The notes: a model not told the origin generated them from the letters alone. 64,000 nucleotides of DNA from Thermococcus gammatolerans EJ3 (GCF_000022365.1 NC_012804.1:1488001-1552000); one strand, 5' to 3'; shown: positions 45,229 through 53,675, counted from the stretch's first letter. Numbers and translations are program-made.

Positions 45229-47877
45229 ATGGAGCTGAAGCCGTTTTACCAGATCGCCATTCCCCACGATGATATAAAGGAGGGGAAGTTCACCCTTGAT
45301 ACTTTCGCCGCTGACCTCTGGAGCGTTTATCAGAACAAGGGGCCTGAGGACTACAGGAACCCGGAGCTCTTCTGGGAGAGAACGTACATCACGAGCGGAC
45401 TGAGCGTTCTCCTTGATATAGCAAGAAAGAGGCTCATCGATGGCGTTGGAGATGCTGTGATACAGCTCCAGACTCCCTTCGGTGGGGGTAAGACACACTC
45501 GCTTATAGCACTCTATCACAAGGCCAGAGAATGGGGAGCAAACGTTGTTGTTCTCGACGGTACGGCCTTTGACGCCAAAGAGGATATTCTTTGGGAGGAG
45601 CTTGAGCGCCAACTTACTGGAAAAGTCGAGCTATTGAAAGGTAAGACTGCACCAGGCAAGAAGAAGATCTCAAAGATCCTTGAAGAAAACGCCCCAGTGC
45701 TCATTCTCATAGACGAGCTCCTTGAGTACATGGTGAAAGCGGCGGGAATAAGAGTTGAGGATACCACACTCGCTGATCAGACCCTCGCCTTTATGCACGA
45801 GCTCACTGAAGCCGTGAAAAAAGAAGACAAGGCCCTACTCGTCATGACGCTTCCATCAAGTATCCTCGAGCACTACTCAGAAAAAGCCGAGGAGTACTTT
45901 CAGAAGCTTCAAAAGATAGCCGGCCGCGCTCAGAGGGTTTTCACTCCAGTTCAGGAGGAGGAAGTCCACGACGTCATCAGAACGAGGCTTTTCAAGAGGA
46001 TTGATGAGACCGAGATGGAAGCCGTTGTGAAGCGTGTGGTAGAGTACCTTGAGAAGGAGGGCCTCATCCCGGAGGGCCTCAACGCCTATCAGTACCGCCA
46101 GAGGTTTCTCAGGAGCTATCCATTCCAGCCAGAGGTCATTGATGTTCTCTACCACCGCTGGGGCAGTCTGCCGAAGTTCCAGAGAACAAGAGGCGTGCTG
46201 AGACTTCTCTCCATAGTTGTTCACTCACTCATCGGGAGAGATGTGCCCTTTATCAGGCTCTCCGACTTCGATTTGAGTGTCAAAACGCTCAGGGACGAGC
46301 TCATAGACATCATAGGGGAGAGCAGGTACTATTCCGTTCTTGATGCGGACATTCTCTCACCCAGCTCTGGTGCAAAACGGGTCGACAGGATGGTCGGTGA
46401 ATCCTACGAGCACTATCGCGTGGGGACGAGAGCGGCAACCGTCATCTTTATGTACTCCTTCTCTGGCGGGGACGTGAAAGGAGCCACTACGAAGGAGATA
46501 AAGCTCTCCTGTGCCGATACAAGGTACTCAAGCAGTATAGTGGGAGACGCCATCCTATACCTCAAGGATAATCTCCTTTATCTCCATTACCGCGATGGCC
46601 GGTACTTCTTCAGTCTCGAGCCAAGCCTCAACAAGCTCGTTGTGGATGAGATGAACAACGTAAGCGAGGAGCAGATAAGGGATGTTGAACACGAACTGCT
46701 GAAGGGTCAGCTCAAGGGGCGGTACTTCAAGGTCTATCTGTGGCCGAGTAAACCAGTGGACGTTCCTGATAGCGATCCAAGCTTGAAACTCGTTGTTCTC
46801 CCCGAGTATGACAAGGAGAAGGTTCTCCAAATCCTGCAATCCTACGGGGGCAGCGAAAGGGTCCACAAGAACACCCTCATCTTCCTCGTTCCAAGGGAGA
46901 CGGAGAGGGCCAGTTTCAACAGGCTCGTGAGAAGGTATCTTGCATGGAAGATCATCGACGAGAAGGCAAAGAAGGGTTCTCTGGAGCTTACTTCAGAGCA
47001 AAAGGAAGACGTGAAGGAGAATTTGAAGCGAGCACGGGAGGACATCGTTCAGAAGATAGCAGAGCTTTACAGGCTCGTACTGCTTCCCACTCGTGGAGGC
47101 TACGAAGAGCTTGACCTTGGCATGAAGCCTGTGGGCATCAAGAAGACCATCGAGGAGCTCATCTATGAGAAGCTCAGAGAGGAGGGTAAGCTCGTCGAGA
47201 AGATGGCTCCAGTGGTCATCGAGATGAAGTATCTGGATGGGAAGGAGTACGTTCCAACGAAGGCACTCTACGAGAGCTTCCTCAAGACTCCAGGGATGCC
47301 ACTCTTGAAGAGTAAGAGCGTGCTTATAGACGCGATAAGGCAGGGAGTAAGCGAGGGGCGCTTTGGATTGGGATACCTCACCGGAGAGGAGGTAACCTGC
47401 GAGTACCTCGGTGAAAGGCCCACGGTTACCCTTGACGAGAAGGAGGTCATCGTGAACAGGAAGTACTGCGAAGAGCTGAGGGCAAGAGCGAAGGCTGAAG
47501 CTGAGGCAGAATCTGAAGCTCAAGCTATAGCTCAAGAGAAAGCTACAGCTGTGAGCGTAGCTGAAGCTTCAAGAGAGGAGTGGAAGCCTCCAGCAGTCAG
47601 GGATAAGCAGGCTGTGCTTGTGCCTCCAGAAACAAAGGGCAGAGAAGAGGTTGTGGGGAGTCAGGTAGCGTCCATTCACCTGCACCTGACACTGGGACCC
47701 GGAACTGGAGGGCTGAGGGACATCTTGAGGGCGTTGAACCTACTGAAGACCAAGTTTGAGAGGGTTACCATAGAGATAAAGGCAGAGAATGGCCACATGA
47801 GTCAAACAGAGTACGAGAACCTGCTTGAGACGTTCAGACAGCTGGGTATTGACGTTGAAGAACTTGGGGAGGAGTAA
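45229..47877 (+). CDS. DUF499-family ATPase
   Basis: 882 aa. DUF499 P-loop ATPase: Walker A in LQTPFGGGKTHS (about residues 81-92), Walker B LILIDELLEYM (about 157-167), then a large helical region. An Ala/Glu-rich linker (about 745-780) joins a C-terminal alpha/beta domain (HLHLTLGPGTGG...TIEIKAENG). DUF499 proteins occur next to DUF1156 methylases and SNF2 helicases in defence islands, and probably power or gate the nuclease complex. ATG 45229 behind GGAGGTG. It is separated from the methylase by a convergent gene and the ATPase cassette. Confidence 0.85.
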   Translation: MELKPFYQIAIPHDDIKEGKFTLDTFAADLWSVYQNKGPEDYRNPELFWERTYITSGLSVLLDIARKRLIDGVGDAVIQLQTPFGGGKTHSLIALYHKAREWGANVVVLDGTAFDAKEDILWEELERQLTGKVELLKGKTAPGKKKISKILEENAPVLILIDELLEYMVKAAGIRVEDTTLADQTLAFMHELTEAVKKEDKALLVMTLPSSILEHYSEKAEEYFQKLQKIAGRAQRVFTPVQEEEVHDVIRTRLFKRIDETEMEAVVKRVVEYLEKEGLIPEGLNAYQYRQRFLRSYPFQPEVIDVLYHRWGSLPKFQRTRGVLRLLSIVVHSLIGRDVPFIRLSDFDLSVKTLRDELIDIIGESRYYSVLDADILSPSSGAKRVDRMVGESYEHYRVGTRAATVIFMYSFSGGDVKGATTKEIKLSCADTRYSSSIVGDAILYLKDNLLYLHYRDGRYFFSLEPSLNKLVVDEMNNVSEEQIRDVEHELLKGQLKGRYFKVYLWPSKPVDVPDSDPSLKLVVLPEYDKEKVLQILQSYGGSERVHKNTLIFLVPRETERASFNRLVRRYLAWKIIDEKAKKGSLELTSEQKEDVKENLKRAREDIVQKIAELYRLVLLPTRGGYEELDLGMKPVGIKKTIEELIYEKLREEGKLVEKMAPVVIEMKYLDGKEYVPTKALYESFLKTPGMPLLKSKSVLIDAIRQGVSEGRFGLGYLTGEEVTCEYLGERPTVTLDEKEVIVNRKYCEELRARAKAEAEAESEAQAIAQEKATAVSVAEASREEWKPPAVRDKQAVLVPPETKGREEVVGSQVASIHLHLTLGPGTGGLRDILRALNLLKTKFERVTIEIKAENGHMSQTEYENLLETFRQLGIDVEELGEE

Positions 47878-47920
47878 TCTTCCATCTTTTGTTCCTCTTA
47901 TAAGTAGCTGTGAGGGGCTT

Positions 47921-48011
47921 GATTCACGAGTCACGATTCACTATCCAATTCAACGCCTCAATAGAGAGCACTCCTGCACTGCCACACCTCGTACATCATG
48001 AGTTGTGAATC
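47921..48011. repeat. iteron-like 7-bp repeats in intergenic DNA
   Basis: GATTCAC at 47921-47927 and 47935-47941, and its inverse GTGAATC at 48005-48011. Short repeats upstream of replication genes can be initiator sites, but the units are short. Confidence 0.35.
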
Positions 48012-48074
48012 GGCCCTATAGTCACTATTATGATCTGCTTGTCGCAGCCTATCTCCAATTTTGAATGGATTGTC

Positions 48075-48088
48075 CCTCAATATTGAGG
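48075..48088. promoter_or_regulatory. 14-bp perfect palindrome upstream of replication operon
   Basis: CCTCAATATTGAGG, 7 bases before the TATA box TTTTTATATA at 48096-48105. It is well placed for a regulator or activator of the replication genes. Confidence 0.55.
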
Positions 48089-48095
48089 CGAAAAG

Positions 48096-48105
48096 TTTTT
48101 ATATA
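48096..48105 (+). promoter_or_regulatory. TATA box of the replication operon
   Basis: TTTTTATATA, flanked by two perfect palindromes; transcription would start near 48125, giving a short leader to ATG 48139. Confidence 0.6.
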
Positions 48106-48117
48106 GTGTGCGCACAC
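48106..48117. promoter_or_regulatory. 12-bp perfect palindrome next to the TATA box
   Basis: GTGTGCGCACAC directly abuts the TATA box on its downstream side, so bound protein would block TBP/TFB or RNA polymerase. It is a strong candidate for autoregulation of plasmid replication. Confidence 0.6.
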
Positions 48118-48138
48118 ATAGTGTTGAGGTGAAATCAG

Positions 48139-48597
48139 ATGGGTAGGTACAACCTATACATACCTGCCTCCACAAAGTACCTTCTCAGAAGAGCTTCAAA
48201 GAGACTACTCACCACCCAGATAGAGCTGGCCCGTAAAATCGCTGATGGAAAGGTTGATTTTGACGACATATACACCTGGGGCCTTGATTTGAGGGATAGA
48301 GAGAGGATAAGATTCCTCTACGAGACTGAGAAAGAATTCGCCTTCAAGGCCGTTTTTCCCGTGCGTACGGAGAACCCCAGTGAGGTAAGGGCCAGTATTC
48401 TGGCCGTAAGTGAGATGGTTGAGAGGATCGTAAAGAAGTTTTACCAGGACCATGAAGACCTCCACGAGGCTATCGGAAGTGTTCATACCGCCCTCTGGAG
48501 AATACAGCACACCGACGGACTCACAGAATGGGACAAGAAGCGCCTTGCAAGGCACGTAGAAGAGATTCAAAAGCTTCTCAGGGGTGATGAACAATGA
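48139..48597 (+). CDS. hypothetical protein, first gene of replication operon
   Basis: 152 aa, helical and charged; the N-terminus (RYNLYIPASTKYLLRRASKRLLTTQIELARKIADGKVDFDDIYTWG) could include a small DNA-binding helix pair. No family recognised. It is translationally coupled to the primase-like gene (ATGATG overlap) and headed by the palindromic promoter, so a repressor or initiator-accessory role is plausible. Confidence 0.6.
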   Translation: MGRYNLYIPASTKYLLRRASKRLLTTQIELARKIADGKVDFDDIYTWGLDLRDRERIRFLYETEKEFAFKAVFPVRTENPSEVRASILAVSEMVERIVKKFYQDHEDLHEAIGSVHTALWRIQHTDGLTEWDKKRLARHVEEIQKLLRGDEQ

Positions 48598-50603
48598 TGC
48601 CGAGGCACGTCAGCCTTATCAGCGACGAAGACAGGGCAATCCTCGAAAACAAGGAGGCTCTTTCTGGCATGATACGGAAGTACTTGGAGTTTCTCTATGA
48701 GAACACGAAGCAAGAGTACTGGTTCGAGGTGAGAATTCTTGGGTTGGATGGAAGCGTAAAGCGTAGGATGTTCAGAATCAAGGACATTGGAAGGGCTACG
48801 AATTACATCATCAGAGAAATGAACTCTGACAGCAGAATAAAGGGCATATACGTCACGATAAACCCGGCTGGAGGTCAGAAAGGAGGTTCCTTTACGAACG
48901 ATGACATACTTGAAGTGATAAACCTGCCAATTGATGTGGATGTCTTCCACAATAGGGCCCCATCAGAGGTTGAGGTATCAGCAGTGAAGGGAGCGATAAA
49001 GAGAGCCATCCAGGAACTGTTCGGGAAGTACAACTTCAGATACATGGTGGTTTTCTCGGGCTTTGGCTTCCATGTGTACCTCAAGGTGAATCCCGTTGAG
49101 GTTGGTGACAGAAATTGGCAGGCGGCTTTTCGGGAGGTTGGAAGAGAACTCGCAGACGAGTTTGAGAGGGTGCTCAAAGAGAGCATAGACCCAAACTACT
49201 CCCATCTCGTTGAGGATGCCGTGGATAAGAGCGTGTACAACCCTTCACGCATTATGAGGGTTGCCTGGACTGTGAACAGGCGAAAGATAGGTGGAACAAT
49301 CTACGAGGCCGTTTCAAAGATAGTTGAAATCTCCGGAGCGAACAGGCTTGAAATTGATGAACTCGTCAAGAAAAAGCTCCGAGAAGGTATTACAACGCGG
49401 GAAGAGCTCCACATTGAGAATATGGGTGGTACAAGGCTCAACAGTGAGGAGAAAGACGCCTTGGTCGAAGCCCTGAAAAAGTACTACATGCCGGGTAGGA
49501 GACACAACCTCGTCCTCGGATTTGCCGCCTTTGCCTGGCACAAAGGGATTCGAGTGGAAGACACACTCGAGGTTGTGAGAAGAGTGTACGTTGAGACCGG
49601 GGATAGTGACCCTTGGGAGGACCGGGAGAGAGCAGTTCTGGACACGTACTCAGCAACACTGAAGAACTACAGGAGCTACCTGGGGAAAGGAACTATCTGG
49701 GAACTCAACAGGGCACTCCGCTCATACTACCAGCGAGCAATGGTAAAAAAGAAGGAGGAACCAAGTGAGTACTCCGTAACAAGTGCTCAAAAGGTTCTCT
49801 CCAATGATTTTGACCTTCTTGAGTGGCTTATCGAGCGTACCTCCGATATAATCAAAGAGGTGGACGAAAAGAGTGGCAGGGTAACCTATAAAGTCTCGTT
49901 TGTCGTTGAAAGAGCAGGAAAAGTAGAGACAATCGTTCTCAAGAACACGGAGAGGACAGAAAAGGAGAAGATGTTCTATGCTCTCAACGAGGACTTTATG
50001 GCCCACTTTGGGGTTTACATAGTTGACCCGCTTTCAATCAGGAAGCTCAACAGGCAGGAAAGGAGTAAGTTCAATGACGTTCTCGCCAAGATAATGCTGG
50101 ATTACTACGCATTCGTTACAAGAAACGCGAAGGAGATTGTAATAGAGGAGTACGAAGATGTCAAGAACATTTTCCTGGATATCATCGAGACCGAGGTCCT
50201 TGAGATAGTGAAAATTGACGAGTTGAATTCAATAAGCGGAGACCGTGTCGACGAGCTATTCCGGAAGAGGATAATGATCTACGCTGAAAACGAGAACAGA
50301 GTCTACTTTGACCCCCATCTTCTCGAGTATGGGGCTGAGACCCGTGGATTCGCGCGAACTCTCGCCAAGTTCCTCCACAGAATTGGGGTCATTGACAAGA
50401 AAACCTGGAGAGAAGTCAGACGGAGCAAGTCTTTGAGGAATGGGAGACACGTGTATCTCTATTACCTGATTTCAGACAGATTCTTTGACTTCCTTGAGAA
50501 AGAGAACGCCATAAAGCCCCCCATAAAGACCATTGATGAGTACTTGGATGAACAGGAGTACGTGGATCTTGATGAGATTGCAGGGGAGAGTGTTGCGGCG
50601 TGA
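48594..50603 (+). CDS. primase-like replication protein (archaeo-eukaryotic primase type)
   Basis: 669 aa. The N-terminal half shows the archaeo-eukaryotic primase pattern: acidic motif LPIDVDVFH (about residue 110), the S-G-x-G-x-H motif SGFGFHVYLKV (about 155-165), and a basic motif RIMRVAWTVNRRKIGG. A primase C-terminal-like helical domain follows (YYMPGRRHNLVLGFAAFAWHKGI). The last third (about 400-669) is unassigned. Comparable primase/polymerases serve Thermococcus plasmids such as pTN2. Its stop overlaps the helicase start (GTGA). ATG 48594 and 48597 are both possible. Confidence 0.75.
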   Translation: MMPRHVSLISDEDRAILENKEALSGMIRKYLEFLYENTKQEYWFEVRILGLDGSVKRRMFRIKDIGRATNYIIREMNSDSRIKGIYVTINPAGGQKGGSFTNDDILEVINLPIDVDVFHNRAPSEVEVSAVKGAIKRAIQELFGKYNFRYMVVFSGFGFHVYLKVNPVEVGDRNWQAAFREVGRELADEFERVLKESIDPNYSHLVEDAVDKSVYNPSRIMRVAWTVNRRKIGGTIYEAVSKIVEISGANRLEIDELVKKKLREGITTREELHIENMGGTRLNSEEKDALVEALKKYYMPGRRHNLVLGFAAFAWHKGIRVEDTLEVVRRVYVETGDSDPWEDRERAVLDTYSATLKNYRSYLGKGTIWELNRALRSYYQRAMVKKKEEPSEYSVTSAQKVLSNDFDLLEWLIERTSDIIKEVDEKSGRVTYKVSFVVERAGKVETIVLKNTERTEKEKMFYALNEDFMAHFGVYIVDPLSIRKLNRQERSKFNDVLAKIMLDYYAFVTRNAKEIVIEEYEDVKNIFLDIIETEVLEIVKIDELNSISGDRVDELFRKRIMIYAENENRVYFDPHLLEYGAETRGFARTLAKFLHRIGVIDKKTWREVRRSKSLRNGRHVYLYYLISDRFFDFLEKENAIKPPIKTIDEYLDEQEYVDLDEIAGESVAA

Positions 50604-52255
50604 ACGCCCAGATAACCATTCTGGGGCCTCCAGGGACGGGAAAGACCTCTGCTCTCATCAATCTCTACAAATACTTTATCGGAGACGCTTCCACGGATGT
50701 TACAAGCTTCGTGCAACGATACGGTCTCAATAAGCTCATCACGAGAAGGGATTACACGAGCGATGAGGTTCTCTTTCTTACCTTTACAACTTCCGCGGTC
50801 AGGGTTCTGAAAGAAAGAGGAATTTACAACGCGTACACTCTGCACAGTTACATCACAAGGGTTCTTATGCGGAATAAACTCCTCACACCAGCAGGATTCA
50901 TGAGAGAGCCGTTTATTGCCGCGATGATGGAAATGAACTATGGCTATGACTTCAGGGATCGGTTCAGTTCACACCCGTCAAACGTTGCCGAGATAAGGTA
51001 CAACTACTATTTCAACGTCTATTATGATAAAACCAGCAAGGAAATTCTCGAAATTGTAAAACAACAGGAGAAAGACGCCGTGTACCAGAGAATAAGGGAT
51101 TACGTGGCATGGAAGGAGGAGAAGGGCATTTTTGACTATGTGTCAGTTCTCAGGTACTTCCTTACAACCACTCCCGCCACACTCGCTCCAGAGAAAGAGG
51201 GCAGTGAGCCCAGAGTCATGATAATAGACGAAGCCCAGGACTTCAGTCCCCTTCAATGGGCAGTTGTGAAGAGATTGAGGAGCATCGGTCTCCTTGACTA
51301 TGTAGTCGCGGCTGGAGACCCGAATCAGTCAATATATTCATTCCAGGGGGCTGATCCTTCCGAGTTTGAGAATTTCATGGCATCTGGTACAGTTGTTGTA
51401 TTGAAGAGAAGTTATAGACTGCCCAAGCAAGTGTATAACAAGGCAGAGATGCTTACGCGATGGCTCAGAACCCACTTCGAGTATGAGCCACGTGAAGAAC
51501 TTGGTAAGGCCATTACAGAGTACCTGAAGAAGTCCAATCTCCTCAAGATGAATAGAACGACTGGTGAGAAAGTGATTCAGATTCTTGAGAGCGTTATGGA
51601 TGAAGATAAGACCGTGTTCGTTCTTACACGAACAAACAAGCAAGCGAGAGAGCTCGAAAAGTACATCATTGAGGCGGGATACAGAGTCTCAAGGATAAAG
51701 AATGACGACAGCCTTTATGACCTCCTTGAGGAAGTCATCGCCTTCGAGGAGAAAAGGAGCATTGGGATGAGGCTGTTCTTCGCTGTAACTTCTTTGAATG
51801 AGGAAGGAATTCGGCTTCGGTCCCTGTTCAAAACGCCCATAGAAGCCATGATGAAGGTTGAAGAATGCCTCACTGAAGGAGAGCACCCCAATGATGAAGA
51901 CAATAAAGCAGGCAAGTGTTCTGATGACGTTCTATCCCTTGCGAGGTTCATTGAGAACCATTACCTTGATGTTCTTGATCCGGAAGAGAAGCGTGTTTTG
52001 GCTGGGCTCAGAAAGAAGAGGAATGGAAGGGCAATCTACGTGGACACGATGCACGCCGCAAAGGGCGAGGAGGCTGATGTTGTCATTGTCATTGATTTCG
52101 TGAATCGCAAGATTGAGAAGGAGATTCAGAGGGATGAGAACGCTCTGAAGGAGGAGGTGAGGGTTCTTTACGTTGCGATGACTCGTGCACGAGAGAGGCT
52201 TTATGTTCTCACAAGCAAGTCAAAGAGGTCTGTGTTGGGGTACGTGAGGTTTTGA
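50600..52255 (+). CDS. superfamily 1 (UvrD/Rep-like) DNA helicase
   Basis: 551 aa. Motif I GPPGTGKTSAL (9-19), motif Ia-like FTTSAVRVL, motif II MIIDEAQDFSPLQW, motif III GDPNQSIYSFQGADP, motif V DTMHAAKGEEADVV and motif VI LYVAMTRARERLYVL. All helicase motifs are intact, with reduced 1B/2B insertions. It is probably the replicative or accessory helicase of the element, cotranscribed with the primase. GTG start at 50600 overlaps the primase stop. Confidence 0.9.
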   Translation: MNAQITILGPPGTGKTSALINLYKYFIGDASTDVTSFVQRYGLNKLITRRDYTSDEVLFLTFTTSAVRVLKERGIYNAYTLHSYITRVLMRNKLLTPAGFMREPFIAAMMEMNYGYDFRDRFSSHPSNVAEIRYNYYFNVYYDKTSKEILEIVKQQEKDAVYQRIRDYVAWKEEKGIFDYVSVLRYFLTTTPATLAPEKEGSEPRVMIIDEAQDFSPLQWAVVKRLRSIGLLDYVVAAGDPNQSIYSFQGADPSEFENFMASGTVVVLKRSYRLPKQVYNKAEMLTRWLRTHFEYEPREELGKAITEYLKKSNLLKMNRTTGEKVIQILESVMDEDKTVFVLTRTNKQARELEKYIIEAGYRVSRIKNDDSLYDLLEEVIAFEEKRSIGMRLFFAVTSLNEEGIRLRSLFKTPIEAMMKVEECLTEGEHPNDEDNKAGKCSDDVLSLARFIENHYLDVLDPEEKRVLAGLRKKRNGRAIYVDTMHAAKGEEADVVIVIDFVNRKIEKEIQRDENALKEEVRVLYVAMTRARERLYVLTSKSKRSVLGYVRF

Positions 52256-52263
52256 GTTCTGGT

Positions 52264-52281
52264 GGGGGGCAATAGCCCCCC
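52264..52281 (+). other. perfect GC hairpin after the helicase gene
   Basis: GGGGGGC-AATA-GCCCCCC, 8 bases after the helicase stop, with no T run. It could be an RNA-stabilising stem, a terminator aid, or a cruciform/nick site of the replicon. Confidence 0.5.
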
Positions 52282-52631
52282 GGCCATAGGTAGCCACAGG
52301 AAGATGGCAAGATGCTATTCACGCGGCCACCTCGAGGTGACCATCGGCTATTGCACATCATCGAAATAAAACATGCTTTTGTATCAGTCAATTTTTGAGA
52401 TGGGGGCTTGTAAGGGGCAAAAATAAATAAGACCGTCGGCCAAAATAGTATCAATTTTGTGATATTTTTGCGCATTGGGAGTGAAAACTTTGAGGAAGCG
52501 TATATGTATCACAGTGAGCGACCAAATAATTGCTTTTTTGAATGAGAACGACATTCAGAAGTCCGCATTTTTTGAGGCAGCAGCTCTTTTGTATATGGCA
52601 ATAATGTCCGGAACGCAACAAAATCAAATTT

Positions 52632-52680
52632 TCTGGCGGGCCGGGCGGGATTTGAACCCGCGACCTTCGGCTCCGGAGGC
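52632..52680. repeat. attR: 3' half of tRNA-Arg, second copy
   Basis: Perfect 49-bp match to 32300-32348. Here it completes a working tRNA gene, so this half was contributed by the element on integration. Confidence 0.95.
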
Positions 52681-52711
52681 CGACGCTCTATCCAGGCTAA
52701 GCCACCGGCCC
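52634..52711 (-). tRNA. tRNA-Arg (anticodon CCG)
   Basis: 78 nt including encoded CCA. Acceptor stem GGGCCGG/CCGGCCC with discriminator G, D arm GCTT...GAGC, anticodon stem TCGGC/GCCGA with loop CTCCGGA (anticodon CCG, codon CGG), variable AGGTC, T arm GCGGG-TTCAAAT-CCCGC. A TATA box (ATTTTTAAAC, about 52736-52745 on the minus strand) lies upstream. It is the integration target of the element. Confidence 0.97.
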
Positions 52712-52751
52712 AACCCCTCGATAGTAGGGATGGACGTTTAAAAATCTAACT

Positions 52752-52770
52752 CGGCTAAGTTTTTAAGCCG
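52752..52770. promoter_or_regulatory. TATA box within inverted repeat, Toprim gene promoter
   Basis: CGGCT (52752-52756) and AGCCG (52766-52770) flank the TATA element TTTTTAA (52760-52766), about 35 bases before the GTG at 52801. It may be an operator for the Toprim/xerA transcript. Confidence 0.4.
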
Positions 52771-52800
52771 GGCAGATGAAATCGATTGGGGTGAAAGGGT

Positions 52801-53667
52801 GTGGCAATAGTTGATGTCAGGATTCTTGTTGAAGGTGCCAGCGACGTTGAGGTCGTAAGCAAAGCCCTTCAGGGTTTAGCACTGGGAAGCGAGTACAACA
52901 TAACGATATCCTCGATAATCCCAACGACCAACATAGACATAGCCAAGAGCGCGGCCGCCGGTGCGGACCTGCTCATCATAGCGACCGACGCGGACAGGGT
53001 TGGAAGGGAACTCGCGGAGAGGCTCTTCAACGAGCTCGGGGAGATGGTTGGACACATCGAGAGGATGAAGCTCCCCCTCGGCCACGATCTGGAGCACGTT
53101 GATGTCGAGCTCGTGAGGAAGGAGCTCAAAAACACCCTGATCAGAGCGGGGTTGAAGAGCCTTAGGGTTCTCCCGGAGTACATGGAGCTCAGGAAAGAAC
53201 TCCTCGACATCAAGGGGCACTACGAAGAGCTGGCTCACCAGTATGACGAACTGGAGCGTGAATACGAGGAGCTCAGGAAGAAGTACGAAGAGCTCAGGAG
53301 CGAGTACCTGAGTCTCAAGCAGGAGAACGAGAGCCTCCAGACCCTCCTCGAAAAGAAGAGCAGGCCGGTGAAGATAGAAGAAGCCTGGAAAGCCCTGTTC
53401 CCGGCCGAACCGGTACCCCCGGAGGAGTTCCTGGCAATAGCGGTCGAAAAGCTCGGCCTCAACGGGAAGATCGTCGTCGGGCAGGGTTACATCTACGCGG
53501 AGGAAGAGGAGGCGGTTGGAGAGCTCCTCAAGACTGTCTACCTCAGCATGGCGATCTCAAAGGAACTCGTTGAAAAGGAGAGACCTGAGGAAAAAGAACC
53601 AGAAAGGGGAAAGGAAGAGATCGAGGAAGACGTTAAAGCGACACTCTCAGGAACCGGGGAGGACTGA
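52801..53667 (+). CDS. Toprim-domain protein with coiled coil
   Basis: 288 aa. Residues about 5-85 form a Toprim fold: Glu in [12 protein letters not shown] and the D-x-D motif in [15 protein letters not shown] coiled coil (about 130-185) and a C-terminal small domain with an acidic Glu/Lys tail follow. Toprim domains occur in primases, topoisomerases and OLD nucleases; this protein's role is unknown, and Thermococcales keep it next to xerA. GTG 52801 behind GGGGTGAAAGGG. Confidence 0.75.
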   Translation: MAIVDVRILVEGASDVEVVSKALQGLALGSEYNITISSIIPTTNIDIAKSAAAGADLLIIATDADRVGRELAERLFNELGEMVGHIERMKLPLGHDLEHVDVELVRKELKNTLIRAGLKSLRVLPEYMELRKELLDIKGHYEELAHQYDELEREYEELRKKYEELRSEYLSLKQENESLQTLLEKKSRPVKIEEAWKALFPAEPVPPEEFLAIAVEKLGLNGKIVVGQGYIYAEEEEAVGELLKTVYLSMAISKELVEKERPEEKEPERGKEEIEEDVKATLSGTGED

Positions 53668-53675
53668 GGGTCGAG

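Larger units (their letters stand above)
32300..52680. mobile_element. integrated plasmid-like element, SSV-type integration in tRNA-Arg
   Basis: Bounded by a perfect 49-bp direct repeat (32300-32348 and 52632-52680) equal to the 3' half of tRNA-Arg(CCG). The integrase reading frame is split across the two ends, the hallmark of SSV-type integration. Removing one att copy predicts a 20,332-bp circle. Contents are small accessory genes, ATPases, a serine recombinase, a helicase/methylase/DUF499 set, and primase plus SF1 helicase. The replication block and size recall Thermococcus plasmids of the pTN2/pAMT11 type and integrated elements such as TKV1; this relationship is suggested, not tested. 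No capsid genes are seen. Confidence 0.93.
52475..52741 (+). pseudogene. integrase, N-terminal part (intN)
   Basis: The true integrase portion is 52475-52680: about 69 codons with a helical N-terminal domain (ITVSDQIIAFLNENDIQKSAFFEAAALLYMAI) running into the tRNA-derived core (RDLNPRPSAPEA). Past 52680 the frame reads antisense tRNA and chromosome and stops at 52741. Starts possible: TTG 52475, GTG 52481, TTG 52490 (the last has GGGAGTG 6 bases upstream). AT-rich TATA-like sequence (AAATAAATA) lies at about 52420-52430. Confidence 0.88.

Noticed and set aside
37065-47877. Complete DISARM system
   Set aside because: The helicase and methylase resemble DISARM parts, but no drmA, drmB or phospholipase-D-like drmC is present, so the label would be too strong.
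32300-52680. Integrated virus (TKV4/TSSV-like provirus)
   Set aside because: No capsid, packaging or structural genes were recognised; primase plus SF1 helicase and defence cargo fit a plasmid better.
52640-52741. Coding appearance of the tRNA region (RDLNPRPSAPEADALS-type peptide)
   Set aside because: This peptide is the antisense reading of a tRNA gene, a common false ORF. Only the part up to 52680 matters, as the link between intN and intC.
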